In this document: positions 54,073 through 62,622 of the stretch, piece by piece | How the letters are laid out: each line of letters opens with the position of its first letter | Numbering within the stretch: the first letter of the stretch is position 1 | The notes under the pieces: model-generated | The model's input: only the letters and a program-made list of their open reading frames with translations | Database searches by the model: none | What the model was told of the DNA's origin: nothing | Translations under genes and position numbers: made by a program | Assembly (NCBI RefSeq): GCF_000198775.1 | Contig: NC_014722.1 | Coordinates: 2,610,080-2,674,079, forward strand | DNA from: Mycetohabitans rhizoxinica HKI 454 | GTDB taxonomy: Bacteria; Pseudomonadota; Gammaproteobacteria; Burkholderiales; Burkholderiaceae | Length of the DNA stretch: 64,000 nt | Direction of reading: 5' to 3'

Positions 54073-55716
54073 TTACTTCAAGCTCACGCCGTCAAAGCGG
54101 GTGTAACCCAGCGGGTCGATCTTGAAGTCGACGACGCTTTTCGCAATCGGCTGGTACGTCGTCGAATGCGCGAGCGGCGAGAACGGCAGCTCTTTGGCGA
54201 AGATCTTCTGCGCCTCGATGTACAGCTTCGTGCGCTGCGCCTGATCGGTGGTTTCGCGGCCCTTGACGACCCGATCGTCGAAGGGCTTGTAGCACCATCT
54301 GTCAAAGTTGTTGCCATTGACCGCGTCACAGCCGAGCAGCGTGCCGAGCCAGTTGTCGGGATCGCCATTATCGCCGGTCCAGCCAATCAGCATCGCGTCG
54401 TGCTCGCCCGCATGAGCGCGCTTGATGTACTCGCCCCATTCATACGTGACGATCTTCGCCTTCACGCCAACCTTGGCCCAGTCGGCCTGGATCATCTCGG
54501 CCATCAGCTTGCCATTCGGGTTGTACGAGCGTTGCACCGGCATAGCCCACAACGTCACCTCAGTGCCTTCCTTGACGCCCGCCTTGCGCAACAACGCCTT
54601 GGCTTGCTGCGGATCATACGGCAACGCCTTGATCGATGCGTCGTACGACCATTGCGTCGGCGGCATCGGGTTGGTCGCGAGCTGGCCCGCGCCCTGGTAC
54701 ACCGATTCGATGATGGCCTTCTTGTTGATCGCCATGTCCAGCGCACGGCGCACTTGCGCGTTGTCAAACGGCTTGTGCTCGACGTTGTACGCCAGATAGC
54801 CGAGATTGAATCCCGGCTTGGACGGCAATTGCACATTCGGGTCACGATTGAGCGACTCGATGTCGGCCGGCCGCGGATAGACTGTAATCTGGCATTCGCC
54901 GCGCTTGAGCTTCTGGATCCGCACCCCCGGATCGACGGTGATTGAAAAGATCAGCTTGCCGACCTTAACCGCGCCCGGCTTCCAGTAATCGGGATTGCCG
55001 TCGAAACGGATCGTCGCATCCTTTGTGTAGCGTTTGAAAATAAACGGTCCGGTGCCGATCGGCTTTTGGTTCAAGTCCGGCGCGCGATTGGCCTTGAGCA
55101 GCGCGTCCGCGTATTCGGCCGACTGGATCGATGCGAACTCCATCGCCAGATTCTGCAGGAACGGCGCGTTGACCTCCTTCAGCGTGAAGCGCACGGTATA
55201 CGGATCGATCTTTTCAACCTTTGCGATCAGCTTGTCCAGCCCCAAGTCAGTGAAGTACGGGAACTGGACCCTGTACGCCTTGTTGAACGGCAGAGTCGGG
55301 TCGAGCATCCGATGAAACGTGAACAGCACGTCGTCGGCATTGAAATCACGCGTCGGCTTGAAGATGTCATTTGAGTGAAACTTCACACCATGACGCAAAT
55401 GGAAGGTGTAATGCAGACCATCCGGCGACACATCCCACTTTTCAGCCAGGCCAGGCTCGATTTTTGTGCCACCACGCTCGAACTCGACCAGACGATTGAA
55501 GACGGTAAACGTATTGGCGGTGAAGTCGGTGCCGGTGGTGTACTGCGCTGGATCGAAGCCCGCGGGGCTGCCCTCGGAGCAATAAATCAGCGTCTTGTTG
55601 GGCAGCGACGCGGCTTGCGCGAGTCCGGCTCCGCCCAGCGCCAGCGTGGTCACCACGGCGAGCACGGCATGGTAGGTCGCGCGATAGGTTTCGGATAACG
55701 GACGGTTATGTGGCAT
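54073..55716 (-). CDS. dppA: Periplasmic dipeptide-binding protein DppA
   Basis: A 547-residue family 5 solute-binding protein. Signal peptide AVLAVVTTLALGGAGLAQA is followed by KTLIYCSEGSPAGFDPAQYT, the typical DppA start. VSPDGLHYTFHLRHGVKFHS and NPMPPTQWSYDASIKALPYD are family marks. It delivers dipeptides, and in some relatives haem, to DppBCDF. ATG at 55716 has GGAG nine bases upstream. Operon order is dppA-B-C-D-F. Confidence 0.95.
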   Translation of the reverse strand: MPHNRPLSETYRATYHAVLAVVTTLALGGAGLAQAASLPNKTLIYCSEGSPAGFDPAQYTTGTDFTANTFTVFNRLVEFERGGTKIEPGLAEKWDVSPDGLHYTFHLRHGVKFHSNDIFKPTRDFNADDVLFTFHRMLDPTLPFNKAYRVQFPYFTDLGLDKLIAKVEKIDPYTVRFTLKEVNAPFLQNLAMEFASIQSAEYADALLKANRAPDLNQKPIGTGPFIFKRYTKDATIRFDGNPDYWKPGAVKVGKLIFSITVDPGVRIQKLKRGECQITVYPRPADIESLNRDPNVQLPSKPGFNLGYLAYNVEHKPFDNAQVRRALDMAINKKAIIESVYQGAGQLATNPMPPTQWSYDASIKALPYDPQQAKALLRKAGVKEGTEVTLWAMPVQRSYNPNGKLMAEMIQADWAKVGVKAKIVTYEWGEYIKRAHAGEHDAMLIGWTGDNGDPDNWLGTLLGCDAVNGNNFDRWCYKPFDDRVVKGRETTDQAQRTKLYIEAQKIFAKELPFSPLAHSTTYQPIAKSVVDFKIDPLGYTRFDGVSLK

Positions 55717-55857
55717 GCTTGCTCCGAATTGTCGTCCCGGGATCTCCGGTGTAGGCGCGAGTGTACTGGATTTCGCCAAACCGGCAAGACGGAAAAAAAC
55801 ATACGTTCGACAAATTCACAACGGCCGACGTGCGCCACGCCGTCATTGCGATGGCGC

Positions 55858-56688
55858 TCAGACGCGCAGACGCTCGCAAATCGCCTTGCTGGCCGCCGCG
55901 CCGTTCAGCGTGTAGAAATGCAATCCCGGCGCGCCGTTCACGACCAGCCGCTCGCACATCGCGGTCACGACATCCAGCCCAAATGCCCGAATGGCATCAC
56001 GGTCGTCACCAAAGTTCTCCAGTCGCCACGCAATCCACTTCGGGACCTCTGCGCCGCACATTTCGGAAAAGCGCATCAGTTGCGCATAGTTCGTGATCGG
56101 CATGATGCCGGGCACGATCGGCACGTCGACACCGAGCTTGCGCACGTCGTCGACGAAGCGGAAATAGGCGTCCGCATTATAGAAATACTGTGTAATCGCC
56201 GAGTTTGCGCCCGCCTTCACCTTGCGTGCGAAATTCTCCAGATCCGCGCGCGGCGACCTCGCCTGCGGGTGGTATTCGGGATACGCGGCCACTTCGATAT
56301 GAAACCAGTCGCCGTGCTCGGCGCGCACGAACGCAACCAGGTCGCACGCATAGCGCAGTTCGCCGACCTCTCCCATGCCGGAGGGCAGGTCACCACGCAG
56401 CGCGACGATGTGCCGGATGCCGTGCGCGCGGTACAGTGCCAGAATGCCGCGCAAGCTCTCCTTCGACGCGCCGATGCACGACAGGTGCGGCGCGGCCTCG
56501 AAGCCCTCACCCGCCATTTCGAGCACGGTATCGAGCGTGCCCTGCTGCGTCGAGCCGCCGGCGCCAAACGTCACCGACATGAACTTAGGCTTGAGTGGCG
56601 CCAGCTGCGCACGCGTTGCGCGCAATTTGTCGATCCCTTCCGCCGTCTTCGGCGGAAAGAACTCAAACGAGATTTCGGGCAGGGACAT
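55858..56688 (-). CDS. metF: Methylenetetrahydrofolate reductase
   Basis: A 276-residue FAD TIM-barrel enzyme that makes 5-methyl-THF for methionine synthesis. MSLPEISFEFFPPKTAEGID contains the active Glu, SVTFGAGGSTQQGT the FAD region, HIVALRGDLPSGMGEVGELR the NADH/folate loop, and GIMPITNYAQLMRFSEMCGA follows. The ATG at 56688 matches the family; the longer frame does not. Third gene downstream of the SAH riboswitch. Confidence 0.95.
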   Translation of the reverse strand: MSLPEISFEFFPPKTAEGIDKLRATRAQLAPLKPKFMSVTFGAGGSTQQGTLDTVLEMAGEGFEAAPHLSCIGASKESLRGILALYRAHGIRHIVALRGDLPSGMGEVGELRYACDLVAFVRAEHGDWFHIEVAAYPEYHPQARSPRADLENFARKVKAGANSAITQYFYNADAYFRFVDDVRKLGVDVPIVPGIMPITNYAQLMRFSEMCGAEVPKWIAWRLENFGDDRDAIRAFGLDVVTAMCERLVVNGAPGLHFYTLNGAAASKAICERLRV

Positions 56689-56729
56689 AGGGTGTATTGG
56701 AAAGAGAGGCGTGCCGCCGCCAGCGTGCG

Positions 56730-57095
56730 TCAGTACCAGCGCTCGACGGTAAAGCGCTGACCAAGGATCAGCGCGCTCAGCAGATACGACACGATGCTGT
56801 ACAGGATCGAGCCAAAGAATGCCGACCAAAAGCCGGAGACCTCGAACCCCTTGAGCAGCGTTGCACCCAACCAGAAGCACAACGCATTAATCACCAGGAT
56901 GAACACCCCCAGCGTAAGCACCGTCAGCGGCAGCGTGAATAAGATCAGAAGCGGCCGGATAATCGCGTTGATTAACCCGAGCACGAGCGCGACGATCAAC
57001 GCGGTACCGAAGCTCTTGATTTGAATCGACGGCACAATATACGTGATGATCAACAGCGCAAGCGCATTAATCAACCAGGTCAGCAATACAGTCAT
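56730..57095 (-). CDS. YvlD/phage-holin-like four-helix membrane protein
   Basis: A 121-residue inner-membrane protein with four hydrophobic segments: TVLLTWLINALALLIITYIV, TALIVALVLGLINAIIRPLL, LFTLPLTVLTLGVFILVINA and SAFFGSILYSIVSYLLSALI. It is the YvlD/phage holin IV-like family, function unknown. GGGAG lies before the ATG at 57095. It sits between ahcY and metF in their operon. Confidence 0.86.
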   Translation of the reverse strand: MTVLLTWLINALALLIITYIVPSIQIKSFGTALIVALVLGLINAIIRPLLILFTLPLTVLTLGVFILVINALCFWLGATLLKGFEVSGFWSAFFGSILYSIVSYLLSALILGQRFTVERWY

Positions 57096-57123
57096 CGCGG
57101 GCTCCCTGTGATGCGGCCGATGT

Positions 57124-57157
57124 GCGCTGGGGCACGTTGTCGATCGTGCCCCAGCGC
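57124..57157 (-). other. Strong hairpin between ahcY and the YvlD-like gene
   Basis: GCGCTGGGGCACG (57124-57136) and CGTGCCCCAGCGC (57145-57157) form a perfect 13-bp stem with an 8-nt loop. There is no T-run on either strand, so an mRNA-processing or stabilising element is more likely than an intrinsic terminator. Confidence 0.75.
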
Positions 57158-57171
57158 GCGTGCAGCCGCGG

Positions 57172-58596
57172 TTAGTAACGGTAATGGTCCGGCTTGAACG
57201 GACCGTGCTTGTCCACGCCAATATACCGTGCCTGCGCGTCGCTAAGCTCGGTCAGTGTCGCGCCGATGCGCGCCAGATGCAGTCGCGCGACCTTTTCATC
57301 CAAGTGCTTAGGCAGCACGTAGACCTTGTTTTGATACTGGTCGCCGCGCGTGAACAACTCGATCTGCGCGAGCGTCTGATTCGTGAACGAATTGGACATC
57401 ACGAACGATGGGTGGCCGGTCGCGCACCCCAGGTTCACGAGCCGCCCCTCGGCCAGCAAAATCACCCGCTTACCATCCGGGAAGATGATGTGGTCCACTT
57501 GCGGCTTGATATTTTCCCACTGGTACTGGCGCGTGGACGCTACCTCGATTTCGGAATCGAAGTGGCCGATATTGCACACGATCGCGTTGTGGCGCATCGC
57601 CTTCATGTGGTCGTGGTTGATCACATGATAGTTGCCGGTAGCCGTCACGAAGATGTCGGCCTTGTCCGCCGCGTACTCCATCGTGACGACGCGATAGCCT
57701 TCCATCGCCGCCTGCAACGCGCAGATTGGATCGATCTCAGTCACCCACACGGTCGCGCCGAGCCCGCGCAGCGATTGTGCGCAACCCTTGCCGACGTCAC
57801 CGTAGCCAGCCACCACGGCAATCTTGCCGGCGATCATCACGTCCGTGGCACGCTTGATGCCGTCCACCAGCGACTCGCGGCAACCGTACAGGTTGTCAAA
57901 CTTGGACTTGGTCACCGAATCGTTCACGTTGATGGCCGGGAACGGCAGCCGGCCCTCGCGCTCCATCTGGTACAACCGATGCACGCCGGTCGTAGTTTCC
58001 TCGGTCACCCCGCGAATGTGCGCGAGGCGCGTCGAGTACCAGCGCGGGTCCACGTCAAGACGACGAGCAATCGCGTTGTACAACGCGACCTCTTCCTCGT
58101 TGAGCGGCTTGGAGATCACCGAGCGGTCCTGCTCGGCCTTCGCGCCAAGGATCAGCAGCAGTGTGGCGTCGCCGCCGTCATCGAGGATCATGTTGGCGAA
58201 CTGGCCATTCGGCCATTCGAAGATCCGGTGCGTGAACGCCCAGTATTCGTCGAGCGATTCGCCCTTGTACGCAAACACCGGCGTGCCGGTTTCGGCGATC
58301 GCCGCCGCTGCGTGATCCTGCGTCGAGAAGACGTTGCACGAGGCCCAACGCACGTCGGCGCCCAGCGCTTTCAACGTCTCAATCAGCACGCCGGTCTGAA
58401 TCGTCATGTGCAGCGAGCCGGCGATGCGAGCGCCCTTCAGCGGCTGCTCGGCCCGGTACTCGTCGCGCATCTGCACCAAGCCCGGCATTTCGGTCTCGGC
58501 AATGTTCAGTTCCTTGCGGCCCCACGCGGCGAGCGACGGGTCGGCGACGACATAATCCTGGGATGGGCTTTTTTCGTAAACTGCGGCGTTCATCAC
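57172..58596 (-). CDS. ahcY: Adenosylhomocysteinase
   Basis: A 474-residue NAD-dependent SAH hydrolase, which splits S-adenosylhomocysteine into adenosine and homocysteine. Signature segments: [29 protein letters not shown] [34 protein letters not shown] (NAD site GxGxxG) and the catalytic Cys in [16 protein letters not shown] region. GGAGG precedes tandem ATGs. Governed by the SAH riboswitch upstream. Confidence 0.96.
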   Translation of the reverse strand: MMNAAVYEKSPSQDYVVADPSLAAWGRKELNIAETEMPGLVQMRDEYRAEQPLKGARIAGSLHMTIQTGVLIETLKALGADVRWASCNVFSTQDHAAAAIAETGTPVFAYKGESLDEYWAFTHRIFEWPNGQFANMILDDGGDATLLLILGAKAEQDRSVISKPLNEEEVALYNAIARRLDVDPRWYSTRLAHIRGVTEETTTGVHRLYQMEREGRLPFPAINVNDSVTKSKFDNLYGCRESLVDGIKRATDVMIAGKIAVVAGYGDVGKGCAQSLRGLGATVWVTEIDPICALQAAMEGYRVVTMEYAADKADIFVTATGNYHVINHDHMKAMRHNAIVCNIGHFDSEIEVASTRQYQWENIKPQVDHIIFPDGKRVILLAEGRLVNLGCATGHPSFVMSNSFTNQTLAQIELFTRGDQYQNKVYVLPKHLDEKVARLHLARIGATLTELSDAQARYIGVDKHGPFKPDHYRY

Positions 58597-58624
58597 GCCT
58601 CCTTTTCTGTCAAAAGAAATAAAA

Positions 58625-58740
58625 GACGTGAGCGCCGTTGTGACGACGACCGCAAGCGTTGAACGCGCAAAACGGCACCGCCGATCGAAGCGTTTCGAGC
58701 CTGGCGGCCGTCAGCCGTCGCAACGCTCCTCGAAACGAAC
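58625..58740 (-). promoter_or_regulatory. SAH riboswitch upstream of ahcY
   Basis: The minus-strand leader has CGTTTCGAG and CTCGAAACG forming the P1 stem, the conserved GAGGAGCGTTGCGACGG next to it, CCGCCAGGCTCG, and downstream AACGGCGCTCACG, which is the conserved 3' element of the SAH riboswitch class. High SAH would turn on ahcY and genes downstream. Identification is by pattern; a covariance search is needed for exact boundaries. Confidence 0.85.
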
Positions 58741-58744
58741 CGTG

Positions 58745-58773
58745 ATTGTAGCAAAACAACGGATATCGCTCAA
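58745..58773 (-). promoter_or_regulatory. Sigma-70 promoter of the ahcY operon
   Basis: On the minus strand, -35 TTGAGC (58768-58773) and -10 TACAAT (58745-58750) are separated by 17 bp. The -35 overlaps the stop region of the lrgB-like gene. The start point would lie just before the riboswitch. Confidence 0.68.
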
Positions 58774-59492
58774 TTGAGCCAGACGGCCAGCAGCGGGGCC
58801 AACAACACCATCACCACACCACAGATCATCATCGTCAGGCTGGCAACGACGCCCTCCTGACTGCCCAGCTCGCGCGCTTTGGCGGTTCCAGCCCCGTGCG
58901 CCGCGGCGCCGAGCAGTGCGCCGCGCGCCAACCGGCTTCTGAGCGGCAGGATCGCCAGCACCAGTTCGCCGACCAGCATGCCGACCACGCCTGTCGCGAT
59001 CACGAACAACGCAGTCAGATCGCGCGGCGCATGCAGCCGGTCGGACACCGCCAACGCGAACGGCGTGGACACCGAACGCGTGAGCAGGCTGTGCTGCAGG
59101 TCGGCGGACAAATGCAACCACCGCGCCAACGCGAGCGAACCGGCGGCGCCGGACAGCACACCCACGGCAACACCGACCGACAACGACAGCCAATGGCGCC
59201 GGATCAACTGTCGATACTCATAGATCGGCACCGCGAACGCAACCGTGGCCGGGCCTAGCAGCCACATCAGCCAGCGAGTATCGCGGAAATAAACAGGGTA
59301 CGGGATGCGCGCGAGCAACACGATCGCACCGAGCGCAACCGGCACGACAAGTAACGGCGTCAGCCAAGGCCAGCGAAAACGGGCATAAAGCGCCTTCGAA
59401 CCGATGTACAGCACGATGGTCAGCGCGAAGCACGCCGCCGCGATCCACGACGCGGCACGCTCCGATGCAATCAGCGCGGGCAACGATGGCAT
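58770..59492 (-). CDS. lrgB: LrgB-family membrane protein
   Basis: A 240-residue polytopic membrane protein. LTPLLVVPVALGAIVLLARI, GPATVAFAVPIYEYRQLIRR, LTRSVSTPFALAVSDRLHAP and GAAAHGAGTAKARELGSQEG are diagnostic of LrgB/CidB (YohK) proteins linked to murein hydrolase control or pyruvate/organic acid export. It follows lrgA by a few bases. The ATG at 59492 matches the family start. Confidence 0.9.
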   Translation of the reverse strand: MPSLPALIASERAASWIAAACFALTIVLYIGSKALYARFRWPWLTPLLVVPVALGAIVLLARIPYPVYFRDTRWLMWLLGPATVAFAVPIYEYRQLIRRHWLSLSVGVAVGVLSGAAGSLALARWLHLSADLQHSLLTRSVSTPFALAVSDRLHAPRDLTALFVIATGVVGMLVGELVLAILPLRSRLARGALLGAAAHGAGTAKARELGSQEGVVASLTMMICGVVMVLLAPLLAVWLN

Positions 59493-59503
59493 GATGTTCC
59501 CGA

Positions 59504-59965
59504 CTACACGGCATGCGCGCGTGCGCGCCGCAGCGCGAGACGCCGCTCGAACTTCGCAGTCTGCTCGACCGCGACCGCAACCGCCACCATCGCCAGCAGC
59601 GTGCCGCCCACGACCACCAGCGCGAGACGCCAACCTTGCGCCTTGAGCACGTCACCGTACTGGACGGCGGCAACCGCGGCCGGAATGAAGAACAACAGCA
59701 TCTCGGACAGCAGCCAGTCCGCGCCGGCCTTGACCCAGCGTGGCGCTATGCGGCCGGAGAACAGCAGGACGAGCAGCAGGCCAAGCCCCAGCACGCCGCC
59801 GTTCATCGGCAAGCGCATCCCCTGTGCTAGCGCATCGGCGGCGATCCAGAGCAGCGCCAGCAGCGTGCTTTGTGCCGCTACGATCGCACCTCTTTCGAGC
59901 GCACGCGCCACCCGGCCCGCCGACGACATAACAGGATTGGCGTACGAGGAATTGGCGTTCATCAT
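59504..59965 (-). CDS. lrgA: LrgA/CidA-family holin-like protein
   Basis: A 153-residue protein with four helices. STLLALLWIAADALAQGMRL, PMNGGVLGLGLLLVLLFSGR and LLSEMLLFFIPAAVAAVQYG match CidA/LrgA. Holin-like, pairs with LrgB. First gene of the minus-strand pair, divergent from a LysR gene. Confidence 0.9.
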   Translation of the reverse strand: MMNANSSYANPVMSSAGRVARALERGAIVAAQSTLLALLWIAADALAQGMRLPMNGGVLGLGLLLVLLFSGRIAPRWVKAGADWLLSEMLLFFIPAAVAAVQYGDVLKAQGWRLALVVVGGTLLAMVAVAVAVEQTAKFERRLALRRARAHAV

Positions 59966-60080
59966 GCACTCCGTGGATGCGATGGGCCGCCCGTCGCGCG
60001 ACGGCAGCGGCCCCTATTCATGCAAAAAGAGTATAAGTTGCACCGCATCATAAATATAATGAATTACCATAATAATTTCG

Positions 60081-60095
60081 ATTCCAAAATGGAAT
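60081..60095. promoter_or_regulatory. LysR-type operator (T-N11-A)
   Basis: ATTCCAAAATGGAAT is a perfect palindrome around AAA, and it satisfies the T-N11-A rule of LysR sites. It lies nine bases before the lysR ATG and about 115 bases from lrgA, in an AT-rich region that must hold both promoters. Confidence 0.6.
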
Positions 60096-60103
60096 AACAA
60101 CCC

Positions 60104-61021
60104 ATGGAACTGCGCGCGCTGAAGTACTTCGTTGAGGTCGTCCGACAACAGAGCTTCACGGCGGCGGCCGAGCGGATGTTCGTCACGCAGCCCACGATCA
60201 GCAAAATGGTCAAGGCGCTCGAGGACGAGATCGGTTCACCGCTGCTGCTACGCGACGGCCGTCAAATGGTGCTCACCGACGCCGGCCGAATCGTGTACCA
60301 GCGCGGCCAGGATGTGCTGAGTGCGCACGCGCAATTACAAGCCGAACTGGACGATTTGGGCACGCTGGGCCGTGGCCAACTCACGCTGGGCATCCCGCCA
60401 ATGGGCGGCGCGTTGTTTACCCGCGTGATCGCCGTGTTCCGGCAGCGCTACCCGGGCATCGACCTAAAGTTGTTCGAACAGGGCTCGCGCGCGATCGAGA
60501 CCGCGCTGCTGGCCGGGGAACTGGAATTGGGTGCATTGCTGCAGCCGGTGAACACCGATGTGTTCGACGTGCTGCCGGTCAGCCGCCACCCGCTATGGTT
60601 GATCGCCCCACAATCGTCGCGCTGGCGCGACGCCGCGCGGGTCGAACTAACCGAGCTGTCCCATGAGCCCTTCGTGCTCTACGGTGAAAGCCTGGCGCTG
60701 AACAATATCGTGCTGGAGGCATGCCGCAGGGCCGGGTTTTCGCCCACTATCGCCGGGCGTAGCGGGCACTGGGACTTCATCACCGCACTGGTGGCCGCTG
60801 GCGTGGGCGTTGCGCTGCTGCCCCGCCCATACTGTGAGCGGCTGGATCCGGTGCGCTTCGCGCGGGTGCCCGTCGAACCGGAGATCCCTTGGGACATGGC
60901 GCTGAGTTGGCGTCGCAAGGGCTACCTATCGCATGCGGCGCGCGCGTGGCTCGGTGTTGCGCGAGAGCTGCTGCCCAACCAGGACGGCGCCGATTTCACC
61001 GGGCCACCGGCCGACATCTGA
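60104..61021 (+). CDS. LysR-family regulator (CidR-like)
   Basis: A 305-residue LysR protein. Winged helix: MELRALKYFVEVVRQQSFTA, AAERMFVTQPTISKMVKALE, DGRQMVLTDAGRIVYQRG. The effector domain begins near GRGQLTLGIPPMGGALFTRV. Its divergence from lrgAB is the CidR-cidAB arrangement, where acetate or pyruvate signals activate the pair. Confidence 0.93.
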   Translation: MELRALKYFVEVVRQQSFTAAAERMFVTQPTISKMVKALEDEIGSPLLLRDGRQMVLTDAGRIVYQRGQDVLSAHAQLQAELDDLGTLGRGQLTLGIPPMGGALFTRVIAVFRQRYPGIDLKLFEQGSRAIETALLAGELELGALLQPVNTDVFDVLPVSRHPLWLIAPQSSRWRDAARVELTELSHEPFVLYGESLALNNIVLEACRRAGFSPTIAGRSGHWDFITALVAAGVGVALLPRPYCERLDPVRFARVPVEPEIPWDMALSWRRKGYLSHAARAWLGVARELLPNQDGADFTGPPADI

Positions 61022-61161
61022 CGGTTTGCCGCATAAGCCAGCACCAAAATGGCCAACCTGACACGGCTCGATTGCGTGATCGCAGCACAACGCTGATGCG
61101 CGCTTCGCACCTGAAGGCGACATGTCAACGTCTCGCGCGCCAACGTCACCTGCCGCCGCGG

Positions 61162-61911
61162 TCACACGATGCCGCACACAACCATCGCGACCAGTGACAC
61201 GGCGAAGATCGCGGCGCCGATCGTCTTGCGCCGGTTTAGCTCAGTCCACAGCAATACGCCGGTCAACGACAGCAGCACCAGGCTGCCGGCGATCGTATCG
61301 ACGAACAAGATCCAACCGATACCCATGCCACCACCACGGTGCAAGTTGTTCAACATGGCGAGCAACGTTCCCTCGGTGCGTTTGAGCGACACCGTCGAAT
61401 TGCCTGCCCAGTATTCGATCATGATCGACGTCCTCGGGCCGGTCAGCATCGCACTCCAGTGCTCCGGCTGCATCACGCTGCGATCGCCCCACGCGACCTT
61501 GTGTGCCGGCTCGCGCTGCGTGCGTCCGATACGGCCATCAAAGCGCAGTTCACGGCCGACCCACTCGGCGAGTGCTTGCGGCGAATCCGGAGCGGGAGCG
61601 GGCAGCAGCAGCCGCATTTGCGACACTTGCGGCTCACCCGGCGAGATTTTCATCGGCCCGCCGCGGTGATTCAGTAGGAAGCCGGTCACGCCGAACATCA
61701 ATCCTAGCACCGCGCCCCACAGGCCGATCCAGCCATGCACGTTGCGCAGCCATTTGAGGAACGTCGAGCGGCGCGAGCGAGACTTGGCTGACGCCGCGCG
61801 CGACGCGGATGCGCCGATCGCCGTCGCCGGCAAGACCGCGCGCGCACGCACCGCCGGCTGCGTAGCGGCGTCGGCAGACTCGACCACGTCGTTCAGCGGG
61901 CAATGCGTCAC
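61162..61911 (-). CDS. PepSY-associated membrane protein
   Basis: A 249-residue protein. A 50-residue Ser/Ala/Arg-rich N-terminus precedes [20 protein letters not shown] (first PepSY TM helix with conserved His), a periplasmic part, and two C-terminal helices ([20 protein letters not shown] and the last 20 residues). Members are often reductases or partners of siderophore uptake. Its start overlaps the PiuC-like stop by ATGA, so both belong to one iron operon. Confidence 0.85.
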   Translation of the reverse strand: MTHCPLNDVVESADAATQPAVRARAVLPATAIGASASRAASAKSRSRRSTFLKWLRNVHGWIGLWGAVLGLMFGVTGFLLNHRGGPMKISPGEPQVSQMRLLLPAPAPDSPQALAEWVGRELRFDGRIGRTQREPAHKVAWGDRSVMQPEHWSAMLTGPRTSIMIEYWAGNSTVSLKRTEGTLLAMLNNLHRGGGMGIGWILFVDTIAGSLVLLSLTGVLLWTELNRRKTIGAAIFAVSLVAMVVCGIV

Positions 61912-62594
61912 GTCTCACCCCACATGCGCAGAAGATTGTGATAGCACCCGATCAGCTGCCGCCGCGCGAGGTCATCGGCATGATCGTGGTTCAGGCGCTG
62001 GATCGCCGTATCGAGGTCAAACAACAGCGCGCGCCTGGCATCATCGCGCACCAGGCTCTCGATCCAAAAAAAGCTGGCAAGCCGCACGCCGCGAGTGACC
62101 GGCGCGACCCGGTGGACGCTGGTCGCCGGATAAACAACCATGTCGCCGGCGGCCAGCTTGACCTCGTGCGCGCCATAGGTGTCCTCGATCACCAGCTCGC
62201 CGCCATCATATTCGTCGGGCCCGGCCAGGAACAGCGTCGCCGATACGTCGGTGCGCAGCTTCGCGCCATGCCCGGGCACAATCCGGATCGAACCGTCGAC
62301 GTGGTCACCGAACGCCATCCCGGCGCCATAGCGATTGAACAGCGGCGGATACACGCGGTTGGGCAAAACCGCGCTGATGAACAGCGGGTGTCGCTCCAGC
62401 TCAGCCAGGATGATGTCACCCAACTCGCGCGCGATCGGCGCGCGCTCGTCGATTTGTTGGTTGTGCTTGACCGGTGCGCCCTGGTAGCCAGCGGTGGCGC
62501 GGCCATCGACCCACGCATGGCCGGCCACGTCCAGTGCGGCGCGCATCGCCTGCAACTGCTGCGGTGACAATACGTTCGGTATGGACACGATCAT
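61908..62594 (-). CDS. Fe(II)/2-oxoglutarate dioxygenase, PiuC/PKHD-type hydroxylase
   Basis: A 228-residue 2-oxoglutarate-dependent dioxygenase. [20 protein letters not shown] at the start; iron ligands His98, Asp100 ([10 protein letters not shown]) and His161 ([11 protein letters not shown]), with Arg171 for 2-oxoglutarate. It is the PiuC/YbiX family, encoded next to TonB-dependent siderophore receptors. The ATG at 62594 was chosen by family; the gene overlaps the PepSY gene by ATGA and lies 28 bases after the receptor gene. Confidence 0.92.
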   Translation of the reverse strand: MIVSIPNVLSPQQLQAMRAALDVAGHAWVDGRATAGYQGAPVKHNQQIDERAPIARELGDIILAELERHPLFISAVLPNRVYPPLFNRYGAGMAFGDHVDGSIRIVPGHGAKLRTDVSATLFLAGPDEYDGGELVIEDTYGAHEVKLAAGDMVVYPATSVHRVAPVTRGVRLASFFWIESLVRDDARRALLFDLDTAIQRLNHDHADDLARRQLIGCYHNLLRMWGET

Positions 62595-62622
62595 CTCGCG
62601 GCGCCTGCTGTCGGTTGCATGG

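Noticed and set aside
57160..58662. 500-residue plus-strand gene
   Set aside because: It is the antisense shadow of ahcY, which is unmistakable.
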